From positions 1 to 52,243 of the forward strand of contig LNDQ01000096.1 in NCBI GenBank assembly GCA_001464695.1: a stretch of 52,243 nt of DNA, written 5' to 3'. This stretch comes from Betaproteobacteria bacterium Ga0077523 (lineage in GTDB: Bacteria; Pseudomonadota; Gammaproteobacteria; Burkholderiales; Ga0077523). Both the position numbers and the translations under genes were made by a program. How positions within the stretch are numbered: position 1 is the stretch's first letter; each line of letters opens with the position of its first letter. The notes under the pieces were generated by a model. The model had not been told where the DNA came from and searched no databases. It saw only the letters and a list, made by a program, of their open reading frames with translations. Of the stretch, positions 34,326 to 46,914 are shown one piece after another.

Positions 34326-34934
34326 ATGAAGCTCATCGGTACATTGGCCAGCCCCTATACGCGCAAGGCGCGCGTCGTGCTGGCGGAAAAGCGCATCGAC
34401 TACGACTTCGAGGTACACGGTCCGTCGGAACCGGGGACCCGCGTTCCGGAGTTCAACCCGCTCGGCAAGGTGCCGGTCCTGGTGATGGACGATGGCACCA
34501 CGATCTTCGATTCGCGCGTGATCGTGGAATACCTCGACGGCGTTTCACCGGTGACGCGCCTCATCCCCGAGACCAGCCGCCAGCGCATTCAGGTGCGGCG
34601 CTGGGAATCACTCGCGGATGGTCTGCTCGATGCCGCGGTGCTGACCGTGTACGAGGGCCGACGCCCCAAACCGAAGCAGAGCATGGAGTGGATCGAGCGC
34701 CAGATGGGCAAAGTCGATGGCGTGCTCAAGTACGCTGCGGCCGAACTGGAAGACCGCTCCTGGTGCTACGACGAAGGCTTCAGCCTGGCCGACATCGCCC
34801 TGGGCTGCGCGTTGGGCTACCTCGACTTCCGCTTCCCCGCGATTCCGTGGCGCACCGCCTATCCGAACCTCGAGCGGCACGCGGAGAAACTGTTCAAGCG
34901 GCCCAGCTTCGAGGCTAGCGTTCCGGTCGGCTGA
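34326..34934 (+). CDS. Glutathione S-transferase family protein, YibF-like
   Basis: A 202-residue protein with a thioredoxin-like N-terminal GST domain (MKLIGTLASPYTRKARVVLAEKRIDYDFE, then GKVPVLVMDDGTTIFDSRVIVEYLD, the glutathione-binding cis-Pro and Ser region) and an all-helical C-terminal domain (FSLADIALGCALGYLDFRF). The ASPYTRKARVVL form resembles E. coli YibF, whose physiological substrate is not known. The ATG at 34326 follows a good extended -10 promoter. Confidence 0.9.
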   Translation: MKLIGTLASPYTRKARVVLAEKRIDYDFEVHGPSEPGTRVPEFNPLGKVPVLVMDDGTTIFDSRVIVEYLDGVSPVTRLIPETSRQRIQVRRWESLADGLLDAAVLTVYEGRRPKPKQSMEWIERQMGKVDGVLKYAAAELEDRSWCYDEGFSLADIALGCALGYLDFRFPAIPWRTAYPNLERHAEKLFKRPSFEASVPVG

Positions 34935-35002
34935 CCCGTGCGTGCCTTGCGGTCGCTGGCCAACGGCACAGCGGCTCTCGACGCGGAGGAAGGCGAAGGC
35001 GA

Positions 35003-35086
35003 TCAACGCGGCGGACGCGGCGGAAAGGCTGGAGCGAGGCAAAGATCCACGCGTTTTGCAGTGGTCCGCCGCGTCCGCCGCGTTGA
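35003..35086. repeat. Family B inverted repeat, perfect 22-bp arms, 40-base loop
   Basis: Bases 35003-35024 pair perfectly with 35065-35086; the arms are made of CGCGGCGGA units. The loop is 40 bases. A degenerate partial copy of the left arm (CTCGACGCGGAGGA) precedes it at about 34977. It lies between the convergent GST and mnmA genes. Confidence 0.9.
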
Positions 35087-35100
35087 GCGCCTCGGGGTTG

Positions 35101-36231
35101 TCAGTGGCTTGGGGCGACCTGGCGCCGGTGACTTCCGGCAGCCGCCGGTAGTGCCGTGTCGATGAGCGCGCGCTCGATGATGCCGCCGCCGAGACAGACC
35201 TCGCCGTCGTAGACCACTGCCGACTGCCCTGGCGTGATGGCCCATTGGGGGTGGTCGAAAGCGATTTCGATCGCCGTGCTGCTCGCGCGCAGCTCGCAGG
35301 GCGCGTCGGCCTGGCGATAGCGCGTCTTGGCCGCGTAGCGGCGGTCCATGGGCGGAGCCGTACCCGCGACCCAGCTCATATCGGAGGCCCGGAGCGCCGG
35401 CGCCTTGAGCGACGGGTGTTCGTGACCTTGCACGACGATCAATCGATTGGCGGCGAGGTCCTTGTCCGCCACGTACCAGGGCAGGCCTTCGCCGCCGATG
35501 CCGAGGCCCTGGCGCTGGCCGATGGTGTAGTACATGAGGCCCATGTGCGTGCCCATCACGCGGCCCTCGGGGGTCACCATCTCGCCGGGCTCGCGCGGCA
35601 GGTAGCGATTGAGGAATTCGCGGAAGGGGCGCTCACCGATGAAACAGATGCCGGTGGAATCCTTCTTGTCGTGGTTGGGCAGTGCGAGCTTCCGCGCGAG
35701 CGCGCGCACGTCGCGCTTCAGCATCGAAGCAAGCGGAAAGAGGGTCCGCGCCAGCTGCGACTGATCGAGACGATGCAGGAAATAGCTCTGGTCCTTCGAC
35801 GCGTCGGCGGCCTTCAGCAGCTCGAAACGACCGTCGCGCTCGCGCACGCCGGCGTAGTGTCCGGTGGCGATGCGTTCGGCGCCCATGGCGAGCGCATGGT
35901 CGAGGAAGGCGCGGAACTTGATTTCGCTGTTGCACAGCACGTCGGGATTGGGTGTGCGGCCGGCACGGTATTCGGCGAGGAAGCTCGCGAACACGCGTTC
36001 GCGATACTCGGCCGAGAAATTCACCGCGTCGACCTCGATGCCGATGACGTCCGCCACCGAAACCGCGTCGATCAGGTCCTGGCGCGAGCTGCAGTATTCG
36101 TCATCGTCGTCGTCTTCCCAGTTCTTCATGAAGAGGCCGATGACCTCGAAGCCCTGATCCTTCAGCAGCCACGCGGCCACTGCGGAATCGACGCCGCCCG
36201 ACAGGCCCACGACCACGCGCTGTCTAGTCAC
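35101..36231 (-). CDS. mnmA: tRNA-specific 2-thiouridylase MnmA
   Basis: A 376-residue enzyme that adds sulfur to U34 of Lys, Glu and Gln tRNAs. The ATP pyrophosphatase loop GLSGGVDS is at 9-16, and the two catalytic cysteines are C100 ([11 protein letters not shown]) and C196 ([13 protein letters not shown]). The [12 protein letters not shown] segment is also typical. The C-terminal residues lie close to a family B repeat. Its start overlaps by eight bases the end of the upstream unknown secreted-protein gene, suggesting coupling. Confidence 0.95.
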   Translation of the reverse strand: MTRQRVVVGLSGGVDSAVAAWLLKDQGFEVIGLFMKNWEDDDDDEYCSSRQDLIDAVSVADVIGIEVDAVNFSAEYRERVFASFLAEYRAGRTPNPDVLCNSEIKFRAFLDHALAMGAERIATGHYAGVRERDGRFELLKAADASKDQSYFLHRLDQSQLARTLFPLASMLKRDVRALARKLALPNHDKKDSTGICFIGERPFREFLNRYLPREPGEMVTPEGRVMGTHMGLMYYTIGQRQGLGIGGEGLPWYVADKDLAANRLIVVQGHEHPSLKAPALRASDMSWVAGTAPPMDRRYAAKTRYRQADAPCELRASSTAIEIAFDHPQWAITPGQSAVVYDGEVCLGGGIIERALIDTALPAAAGSHRRQVAPSH

Positions 36232-36763
36232 GGGGGTGTGCTCCCTGCTTCCATTGCGCGAGCGGCATCACCACGGCCGGATAGCCGTTGCGGCGAAACC
36301 AGGTATCCACTGCGTACGCCGTGCCGGTGGCACGGTCGCGGATGGTTGCCGTCCAGTGAGCAACCACGAAGTAGTTCATGCGCAGCACGCGCGGGCCGGT
36401 GTCGTGAAAGCGCAACCAGCCGCGATCGTTCATGAGCGCAAGGTAGCGCGTCGTGTTGGTCGAATGGTCGATGCAGTCCATGCGACCTTCGACATCGGAT
36501 TCCGCATAGCCGTTGCCGCCGAGGTCTGCCCCCACGGGGGCCTCGGCCGTGGCCGCGCGCGCGAGCATGCCGGTGGCGAGCGCGACGGCGAGTCGTTCGC
36601 TGGCAGCATCGTCGACTTCGTCGAACAGCGTGCCCACGGTGTCGAGCACGCTGCCGGTGAAGCGGACCACGGCTTGGCGGGCGCAGCCGTAGTTGTAGCA
36701 AAGCTCCACCGTCACCGGCGGCAGCGGCGTTGCGAGGGCCAGCAGTAGGGCGGTGGCGCTCAT
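36224..36763 (-). CDS. Uncharacterised, probably secreted protein
   Basis: A 179-residue protein with a short hydrophobic N terminus ([17 protein letters not shown]) that may be a signal peptide. It then has [33 protein letters not shown] and the ending [46 protein letters not shown]. The Cys pair in CYNYGC and the C of DCIDH may form a disulfide or bind metal. The conserved His, Asp and Trp residues near the end look enzyme-like, but no family was recognised. It overlaps mnmA by eight bases and follows the NUDIX gene, so it may share their transcript. Confidence 0.78.
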   Translation of the reverse strand: MSATALLLALATPLPPVTVELCYNYGCARQAVVRFTGSVLDTVGTLFDEVDDAASERLAVALATGMLARAATAEAPVGADLGGNGYAESDVEGRMDCIDHSTNTTRYLALMNDRGWLRFHDTGPRVLRMNYFVVAHWTATIRDRATGTAYAVDTWFRRNGYPAVVMPLAQWKQGAHPRD

Positions 36764-36792
36764 GTCGGGACGGCACTGACAAAGGCAAGGCT

Positions 36793-36879
36793 CTCAACGC
36801 GGCGGACGCGGAGGAAAGCGATAAACCGAAGACGATGGGGTCGGTTTTCCCCCGCGTCCGCCGCGTCCGCCGCGTTGAG
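36793..36879. repeat. Family B inverted repeat, 19-bp arms, loop one unit longer
   Basis: Bases 36793-36811 pair with 36861-36879. The interval is 49 bases, that is 40 plus one extra nine-base unit (CGCGTCCGC) in the right arm. The loop sequence resembles the reverse complement of the loop at 34162-34201 (shared AAACC, GACGA and CCCCCGCG blocks). Confidence 0.88.
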
Positions 36880-36926
36880 CGCTTCTGATTCGCAGGCAGT
36901 TACCATCGGGGTTCGTAGGAGCCGGT

Positions 36927-37379
36927 TCATCCGAGATGGGCCAGCAACTCGAGCGGGAAGCGGCGGCCCGCCAGGTAGTCGTTCACGCAGCGCATGACCA
37001 GCGGACTGCGGTGACGCGCCTGCTCCGCGAGCAGTTCTTCCGGCGTCAGCCACAGCGCGCGCAGGATGCCGTGATCGAGGATGCGCTCGGCCTCGTGCGC
37101 GACGATCGGTCCGGTGAATGCGAAGCGCAGGTACACGACACCGGTCGGGTGCTGCCAGCGGTACACGCCGACCACGTGGCGCGGTTCGAAACGATAGGCG
37201 GTTTCTTCGAGTGCCTCGCGGACGGCGCCCGCGAGCAAGGTCTCGTCCGGTTCCAGATGTCCGGCGGGCTGGTTCAGGCGAACGCCATCATCGGTCTGCT
37301 CCTCGACGAGAAGGAACCGGCCGTCGCGCTCGATGACGGCGGCGACCGTGACGTGCGGTTTCCAGAGGGTATCTTGCAT
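36927..37379 (-). CDS. nudJ: NUDIX hydrolase, NudJ-like
   Basis: A 150-residue NUDIX protein. The Nudix box GHLEPDETLLAGAVREALEETAY matches GX5EX7REUXEEXGU, except that the final Gly position is Ala. NudJ proteins hydrolyse thiamine pyrophosphate precursors and nucleoside di- and triphosphates, and are encoded next to mnmA and purB in many proteobacteria, as here. The symbol is based on this order plus length. Confidence 0.85.
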   Translation of the reverse strand: MQDTLWKPHVTVAAVIERDGRFLLVEEQTDDGVRLNQPAGHLEPDETLLAGAVREALEETAYRFEPRHVVGVYRWQHPTGVVYLRFAFTGPIVAHEAERILDHGILRALWLTPEELLAEQARHRSPLVMRCVNDYLAGRRFPLELLAHLG

Positions 37380-37395
37380 GTTCGCTCAAAGCGAG

Positions 37396-37421
37396 GAAGG
37401 CAGGGCCTGTGCCCTGCCTTC
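37396..37421. terminator. Perfect 11-bp hairpin upstream of nudJ
   Basis: GAAGGCAGGGC and GCCCTGCCTTC flank CTGT. The stem shares AAGGCAGGGC with the terminator at 37.52 kb, so it may be its duplicate. No T tract follows. Confidence 0.45.
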
Positions 37422-37521
37422 GCGGCTCGAACCTGGTGCCGGACGGGCTTCGAACGCTGCGGGGACCCGGGGCGGCGCGACGACGGGAGCATAGCGGGAG
37501 CCCGAAGGGGCGTCAAAAACG

Positions 37522-37550
37522 AAAAAGGCAGGGCTTGCGCCCTGCCTTTT
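37522..37550 (-). terminator. Rho-independent terminator after the 36-residue peptide gene
   Basis: AAAAGGCAGGGC and GCCCTGCCTTTT pair perfectly over 12 bases around TTGC; read on the minus strand the hairpin ends in TTTTTC. It works in either direction in principle. Confidence 0.75.
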
Positions 37551-37570
37551 CATGCTGCGGGTGAAGCGAC

Positions 37571-37681
37571 TTACTTCTTCTTTTCTTCCTTCTTGGGCTC
37601 TTCCTTGTCACCGGCGATGGCCATGGAACCGGCGGACAGGGCGAACATGCCGATCAGGAGGGCAGCGAGCACTTTTTTCAT
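37571..37681 (-). CDS. Small secreted peptide of 36 residues
   Basis: The peptide has a classical signal sequence, MKKVLAALLIGMFALSAGSMAIAG, likely cut after SMAIA, leaving a 12-13-residue tail made almost wholly of Lys and Glu (DKEEPKKEEKKK). GGAG lies at good spacing upstream of the ATG, and a strong terminator follows 20 bases after the stop, so it is a single-gene transcript. Small periplasmic peptides of this kind are common in betaproteobacteria, but their role is unknown. Confidence 0.78.
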   Translation of the reverse strand: MKKVLAALLIGMFALSAGSMAIAGDKEEPKKEEKKK

Positions 37682-37779
37682 GAGGGTTCTCCAGTTGATT
37701 TTGTGAAGTCGACGCTTGCGAACGCGCCGAACGTGGAAACGCTGGCTCAGGAAGGCGCGTTGACGCTGCCATCGAAGAT

Positions 37780-38331
37780 TTATCGTCTGGGTTCGACGAC
37801 AGCGCGCCAGGTGCCGGGTGCGAGTCCGTCGAGTGTCCAGGGGCCGATCCGCGTACGGATGAGGCGCAGGGTCGGCAGCCCAACGGACGCCGTCATGCGC
37901 CGTACCTGGCGGTTGCGGCCCTCGGTGAGGGTCAGTTCGAGCCATGCGGTCGGTATGTTCCGGCGTTCACGGATCGGTGGCAGGCGCGGCCACAGGCCGG
38001 GCGGCTCGTCCATGACACGCACGTCTGCGGGGCGCGTCAGGCCATCTTTCAGCAGCGCGCCGCGGCGCAGTGGATCGAGCGATGCGGCGTCGGGTGTGCC
38101 CTCGACCTGCACCCAGTAGGTCTTGGGCAGCTTGTGGCGCGGATCGGCAATGCGGGCCTGCAGGACGCCGTCACCGGTGAGGATCACGAGGCCTTCGCTA
38201 TCGGCGTCGAGACGCCCGGCGGCGTAGACGTCCGGAACGTCGACGTATTCCTTCAACGTGCTGCGGCCTGCCGTGTCCGTGAACTGGCAGAGGACGCCGT
38301 AGGGTTTGTTGAAGAGGATGAGCTGCGCCAT
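37780..38331 (-). CDS. rluE: 23S rRNA pseudouridine synthase, RluE-type
   Basis: A 183-residue RsuA/RluE-family pseudouridine synthase without an S4 domain, as in RluE. The catalytic Asp is D42 in [15 protein letters not shown]. The opening [16 protein letters not shown] and the [23 protein letters not shown] motif are typical. RluE modifies one uridine in 23S rRNA (U2457 in E. coli). The ATG at 38331 was chosen because residues further upstream are encoded by a family A repeat. Confidence 0.9.
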   Translation of the reverse strand: MAQLILFNKPYGVLCQFTDTAGRSTLKEYVDVPDVYAAGRLDADSEGLVILTGDGVLQARIADPRHKLPKTYWVQVEGTPDAASLDPLRRGALLKDGLTRPADVRVMDEPPGLWPRLPPIRERRNIPTAWLELTLTEGRNRQVRRMTASVGLPTLRLIRTRIGPWTLDGLAPGTWRAVVEPRR

Positions 38332-38364
38332 AGAGGCGGACGGCGACGTGATGCTGCGTGCGTC

Positions 38365-38423
38365 GCCCCCACCCTGACCCTCCCCCGGCGTAGCAGTGCT
38401 GGGGGAAGGTTGTGAGGGGGGCA
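38365..38423. repeat. Family A element, imperfect hairpin
   Basis: Outer arm GCCCCCACCCTGACCC, a stem with the centre CCCCCGGC-gtagcagt-GCTGGGGG that has lost perfect pairing, and a right arm degraded to GGTTGTGAGGGGGGC. It lies between two minus-strand genes. Confidence 0.75.
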
Positions 38424-38443
38424 ACGCTCTGCGACGAGCGCGC

Positions 38444-40060
38444 TCAGCGATGCTCGTGCCCGATGACCCAGTCGTAGGCCGGCAGCGTCAGGAAATCCGC
38501 GAACTCGTCCGCGAGGGTGAGCTGCTCGAACATCTTCGCACCGTCTTCGTAACGGCCGGCGTTCCACCCCTTGTCGCCCAGCATCGTCTTCACCTTGGCG
38601 AGTTCCTCCGGCACCAGGCCGGAGAACAGTTCGCGCGTGATCTTGCGGCCGTCGTCCAGCACGCCCTTCGGGCTGCGGATCCAGTGCCAGATCTGCGCGC
38701 GCGAGATCTCGGCGGTGGCGGCGTCTTCCATCAGGTTGAAGATCGGAACGCAACCGGTGCCGGCAAGCCACGCGCCCATGTACTGGATGCCGATGTTGAT
38801 GTTGAGGCGCAGGCCGTTCTCGGTGATGGGGCCCTTGGGCTGGAAGTCGATCAGGTCCTTCGCACTCACCTTGACGTCGTCGCGCTGACGCGCGATCTGG
38901 TTCGGGGTCTTCATGACCTTGTCGAACTCTTCCTTCGCCACCGCCACGAGTCCGGGGTGCGCGACCCAGGTCCCGTCGTGTCCGTCGGTGGCTTCGCGGT
39001 TCTTGTCCGCGCGCACCTTGGCGATGGCGGCGTCGTTCGCGGCCGGGTCGTTCTTGATCGGAATCTGCGCCGCCATGCCGCCCATGGCGAAGGCACCGCG
39101 CCTGTGGCAGGTCTTGATGAGCAGCAGCGAGTACGCGCGCATGAACGGGCTCGTCATGGTGACCAGACCGCGATCGGCGAGGATGAAGTCGGGCTGCTTC
39201 TTGAATTTCTTGATGCAGGAGAAGATGTAGTCCCAGCGTCCGCAGTTGAGTCCGGCCGAGTGGTCGCGCAACTCGTACAGGATCTCGTCCATCTCGAAGG
39301 CGCCGAGAATGGTCTCGATCAGCACCGTGGCCTTGACCGTTCCTTTCGGTACGCCGAGCGCTTCCTGCGCAAGGACGAAGGCGTCGTTCCACAGGCGCGC
39401 CTCGAGATGGCTCTCCATCTTGGGCAGGTACAGATAGATGCCGGACTTCGCCTGCACGCGTTCCTTCGCGTTGTGGAAGAAGTAGAGGCCGAAGTCGAAC
39501 AGGCCGCCGGACACGAACTGGCCGTCGACCTTCACGTGTTTCTCGTCGAGGTGCCAGCCGCGCGGACGCACCAGCAGGGTCGCGACCTTGTCGTTGAGCC
39601 GGTACTGCTTGCCGTCGGGGTTCGAGAAGGAGATGGTGCGCGCCAGCGCGTCGCGCATGTTGAGCTGGCCGCGGATCTGGTTCTCCCAGGTGGGCGTGCT
39701 GGAGTCCTCGAAGTCCGCCATGAAGGTGCTGGCGCCGGAGTTGAGCGCGTTGATCACCATCTTGCGATCGGTGGGGCCCGTGATCTCCACGCGGCGATCC
39801 TGCAGGTCCGCGGGTACCGGGGCGACTTTCCAGTCACCGTCGCGGACGTGCTGGGTCTCGGGCAGGAAGTCGGGGAGCTTGCCGCCGTCGATGGCGCTCT
39901 GGCGGATCCGGCGCCGCTCCAGCAGTTCGAGACGCCGGGCATTGCACGCGCGGTGCAGCTTGGCGACGAAGGCAACCGCCTCGGGCGTCAGGATCGGGGC
40001 GAATTCGGACGTGACCGGGGCGAGGACTTCGATGCCTGCGCCATAGTTCTGGGTGCTCAT
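38444..40060 (-). CDS. aceB: Malate synthase A
   Basis: A 538-residue enzyme condensing glyoxylate with acetyl-CoA, the second step of the glyoxylate shunt. The family stretches [31 protein letters not shown] and [36 protein letters not shown] are present, and the length is normal for the A isoform. It lies downstream of aceA on the same strand; a hairpin with a T tract separates them, so aceB may be expressed at a different level or from its own promoter. Confidence 0.95.
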   Translation of the reverse strand: MSTQNYGAGIEVLAPVTSEFAPILTPEAVAFVAKLHRACNARRLELLERRRIRQSAIDGGKLPDFLPETQHVRDGDWKVAPVPADLQDRRVEITGPTDRKMVINALNSGASTFMADFEDSSTPTWENQIRGQLNMRDALARTISFSNPDGKQYRLNDKVATLLVRPRGWHLDEKHVKVDGQFVSGGLFDFGLYFFHNAKERVQAKSGIYLYLPKMESHLEARLWNDAFVLAQEALGVPKGTVKATVLIETILGAFEMDEILYELRDHSAGLNCGRWDYIFSCIKKFKKQPDFILADRGLVTMTSPFMRAYSLLLIKTCHRRGAFAMGGMAAQIPIKNDPAANDAAIAKVRADKNREATDGHDGTWVAHPGLVAVAKEEFDKVMKTPNQIARQRDDVKVSAKDLIDFQPKGPITENGLRLNINIGIQYMGAWLAGTGCVPIFNLMEDAATAEISRAQIWHWIRSPKGVLDDGRKITRELFSGLVPEELAKVKTMLGDKGWNAGRYEDGAKMFEQLTLADEFADFLTLPAYDWVIGHEHR

Positions 40061-40156
40061 GAGGTTCTCCAGGATCGCACGGGTACGAAGGGGCCGCGTG
40101 CTTGAAATTGCGCATTATGGCATCGGGTTTTCCGGATTGGGATGCTGAAAGCGGCC

Positions 40157-40198
40157 CAAAAAGAAAAACCGCCCGGGAGCATGACGCTCGCGGGCGGT
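40157..40198 (-). terminator. Terminator between aceA and aceB
   Basis: On the minus strand ACCGCCCG and CGGGCGGT pair, with GAGC/GCTC extending the stem inside, followed by TTTTTCTTTTT. It lies directly after the aceA stop codon. Confidence 0.75.
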
Positions 40199-40224
40199 CG
40201 GTAGAGCGGGGAATTCCGGCCGGA

Positions 40225-41502
<1,278 letters not shown>

Positions 41503-41845
41503 GGTTCGATTTCCTCTGTGAAAAATTGCGTTGTCCATTGCCGGAGGCCGAAGTCGGGATTACCCCTCGGGGCCGCACAGGGAGCCGCGGCCGGGCCGAT
41601 TCCACATGGACGGCCAGAGGTCGAATCTGGCGCACCCGCCGGCGCGGACCCGTTGATGTCCGCACCGAGATCCGTCCGAGCGGTGGTCGCCGCAGGACAG
41701 CGTGTGCCCCGAGGCTATACGAAGCCGATTGCGCGCCGCAACAATCGGATTCCAGTCTGCCTTAGCAGCGTGACTTCAAGGCCTTAGGTGCGACGCAACA
41801 CGGCCATTCCGCGATGTGGAAAACCGTTCCGGCCGATTCCACACC
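41503..41845. promoter_or_regulatory. Gene-free region upstream of aceA, with a repeated 13-mer
   Basis: About 340 bases without a supportable gene. The 13-mer GGCCGATTCCACA occurs exactly twice, at 41594-41606 and 41831-41843. Both could be protein-binding sites controlling aceA. No clear -35/-10 pair was found. Confidence 0.45.
41815..41843 (-). terminator. Possible terminator after rraA
   Basis: TGTGGAA and TTCCACA form a 7-bp stem immediately after the rraA stop, with a 15-base loop. The stem overlaps the second GGCCGATTCCACA copy, so it may be regulatory instead. Confidence 0.35.
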
Positions 41846-42328
41846 TCAGGCCGTCAATGGCTGCGCTGCGACGACGATGCCGTCCGGGTCGGCATAGAGG
41901 TAGTCGCCCGGCCGCAGGGTGTGGCCGCCGAAGGTGACGGGCACGTCCCGTTCTCCCAAGCCTTTCTTTGCCGGCCTGCGCGGATGGGTCGCCAGGGCGA
42001 ACACGGCCACCGGCATGGTTTCGACCTGTTCCGAATCGCGGATGCAGCCCCACACCACGACGCCGGTCCAGCCGTTGTCCACGGCGAGCTGGGCGAGCTG
42101 ATCTCCCAGGAGCGCGCAGCGCAGCGACCCGCCGCCGTCGACCACCAGCACGGCGCCGTTGCCCGGCTCTGTCAGCGTGGCGCGGACCAGCGCGTTGTCC
42201 TCGAACACGCGCAGCGTGCGGACCGGGCCGGCGCAGGCCGAATTGCCGCCGAAACTGGCGAACATGGGTTCGAGCACGCGCAGGTCGTCGCCATGCGCAT
42301 CGCTAAGGTCGGTTGTCTTGAAGTTCAT
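41846..42328 (-). CDS. rraA: RraA-family protein (RNase E regulator / HMG aldolase-like)
   Basis: A 160-residue RraA-fold protein: FKTTDLSDAHGDDLRVLEPMFASFGG, AVLVVDGGGSLRCALLGDQLAQLAVDNGWTGVVVWGCIRDS and a GVxPRRPAKKGLGERDVPVTFGG-like region. In E. coli RraA binds RNase E and slows RNA decay. The same fold in other bacteria is a 4-hydroxy-4-methyl-2-oxoglutarate aldolase; the metal-site residues DxxxxD of that type (GCIRDSEQVE) are present, so either activity is possible. The gene is divergent from icd. Confidence 0.88.
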   Translation of the reverse strand: MNFKTTDLSDAHGDDLRVLEPMFASFGGNSACAGPVRTLRVFEDNALVRATLTEPGNGAVLVVDGGGSLRCALLGDQLAQLAVDNGWTGVVVWGCIRDSEQVETMPVAVFALATHPRRPAKKGLGERDVPVTFGGHTLRPGDYLYADPDGIVVAAQPLTA

Positions 42329-42371
42329 GCCGTGGATGCCGATGAAGAGGAGGAACGAGAGCGGGGCGAGT

Positions 42372-42401
42372 TTCGCAAAGGCATAGCCGGTAGTCTAAGA
42401 T
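42372..42401 (+). promoter_or_regulatory. Candidate sigma-70 promoter for icd
   Basis: TTCGCA and TAAGAT are separated by 18 bases, 73 bases upstream of the icd start. Each hexamer matches the consensus at four positions. Confidence 0.4.
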
Positions 42402-42473
42402 TCAACCGCTTGGCGCCTGCAGTCGAGCCCAAGCCCACGCACCCTTCGATCCCACCCAATCACACAGGCCACC

Positions 42474-43721
<1,248 letters not shown>

Positions 43722-43763
43722 AAGCGCCGCAGAAACCGGTCTTGCACCAGAGCGAAGCGCCCC

Positions 43764-43791
43764 TTGTAAATTTCCGGGTATCGCGCAAAAT
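43764..43791 (+). promoter_or_regulatory. Weak promoter candidate upstream of clpS
   Basis: TTGTAA and CAAAAT with a 16-base spacer, four of six matches each, in the 109-base gap between icd and clpS. Confidence 0.3.
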
Positions 43792-43830
43792 AGGGTCGTC
43801 ATCGAAGGAAAACGTCTGCGTAGTCAGGTC

Positions 43831-44139
43831 ATGGCAACAGGTCCTCGCGAAGGTGGTGTCCTCGAGGTCGAAAAGCAGAAGGTCAAGCCGCCGCCGTTGT
43901 TCAAGGTCCTCCTGCTCAACGACGATTACACGCCCATGGATTTCGTCGTGGGTGTCTTGCAGAACTTCTTCGGCATGACGCGTGAGCAGGCCACTCAGGT
44001 GATGCTCAAGGTGCACCGGGAAGGAATGGGTGTCTGCGGGGTCTACCCGAAGGATGTCGCAGCCACGAAAGTCGAGCAGGTGATTTCGTATTCGCGGCAG
44101 CACCAGCATCCACTGCAGTGCGTGATGGAGGAAAACTGA
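43831..44139 (+). CDS. clpS: ClpS, adaptor of the ClpAP protease
   Basis: A 102-residue adaptor that delivers N-degron substrates to ClpA. The core [60 protein letters not shown] contains the N-end-residue pocket (LNDDYTPM) and the HREG motif that contacts ClpA. It ends directly against the ATG of clpA (TGAATG), so the two are co-transcribed. Confidence 0.95.
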   Translation: MATGPREGGVLEVEKQKVKPPPLFKVLLLNDDYTPMDFVVGVLQNFFGMTREQATQVMLKVHREGMGVCGVYPKDVAATKVEQVISYSRQHQHPLQCVMEEN

Positions 44140-46434
<2,295 letters not shown>

Positions 46435-46442
46435 CCGTGGGT

Positions 46443-46463
46443 CCGGTCGTGCGCAACGACCGG
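46443..46463 (+). terminator. Hairpin after clpA
   Basis: CCGGTCGT and ACGACCGG flank GCGCA directly after the clpA stop. There is no T tract, so terminator activity is uncertain. Confidence 0.4.
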
Positions 46464-46579
46464 CACTGCGGGTACTGGTGGGTAGGTGGCGTGCGACGCG
46501 TCGACGCGAGGCGCCCTGGTCGAAGTGACGGACTCGGGGGTGCGCGTTGCCGCGTGACTTCCTGCTTGAGGAGACCAAC

Positions 46580-46897
46580 ATGATTCGACGTACTGCGACC
46601 TGGATCGCGACCGCCGTCGTTCTGGGCGGCGCCATGCCGCTCGAAGCACTCGCGGTGGACGAGCACCCCGGCCGGTTCATCGCTGCCAATTGCACCGGCT
46701 GTCACGGCACGCAAGGGCGCAGCACCGGCGGCATGCCGTCGCTGGCCGGGCTCGATCGGTCCTACATCCTGAACGCGATGGAAGAGTTCAAGAGCGGCAC
46801 CCGCGCGGCGACCATCATGCACCAGCACGCCAAGGGCTACACCGAGGCGCAGTTTGCGCTGATCGCCGAGTATTTCGCGGCGCAGAAGGCGCGCTAG
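46580..46897 (+). CDS. fccA: Monohaem cytochrome c, FccA-like sulfide dehydrogenase subunit
   Basis: A 105-residue exported cytochrome: a signal peptide to about residue 26, one haem site CTGCH at 38-42, and a Met ligand in GGMPSLAGL or TIMHQHAKG. It probably forms the electron-accepting subunit of flavocytochrome c with the next gene, moving electrons from sulfide to the respiratory chain. The ATG at 46580 follows GAGGAG. The fccB start is 18 bases downstream of its stop. Confidence 0.87.
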   Translation: MIRRTATWIATAVVLGGAMPLEALAVDEHPGRFIAANCTGCHGTQGRSTGGMPSLAGLDRSYILNAMEEFKSGTRAATIMHQHAKGYTEAQFALIAEYFAAQKAR

Positions 46898-46914
46898 GCG
46901 TGACGGAGGACACC

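Noticed and set aside
41503..41845. Short open frames in the gap upstream of aceA
   Set aside because: They have no ribosome binding site or recognisable protein sequence and an amino-acid make-up like random high-GC translation.
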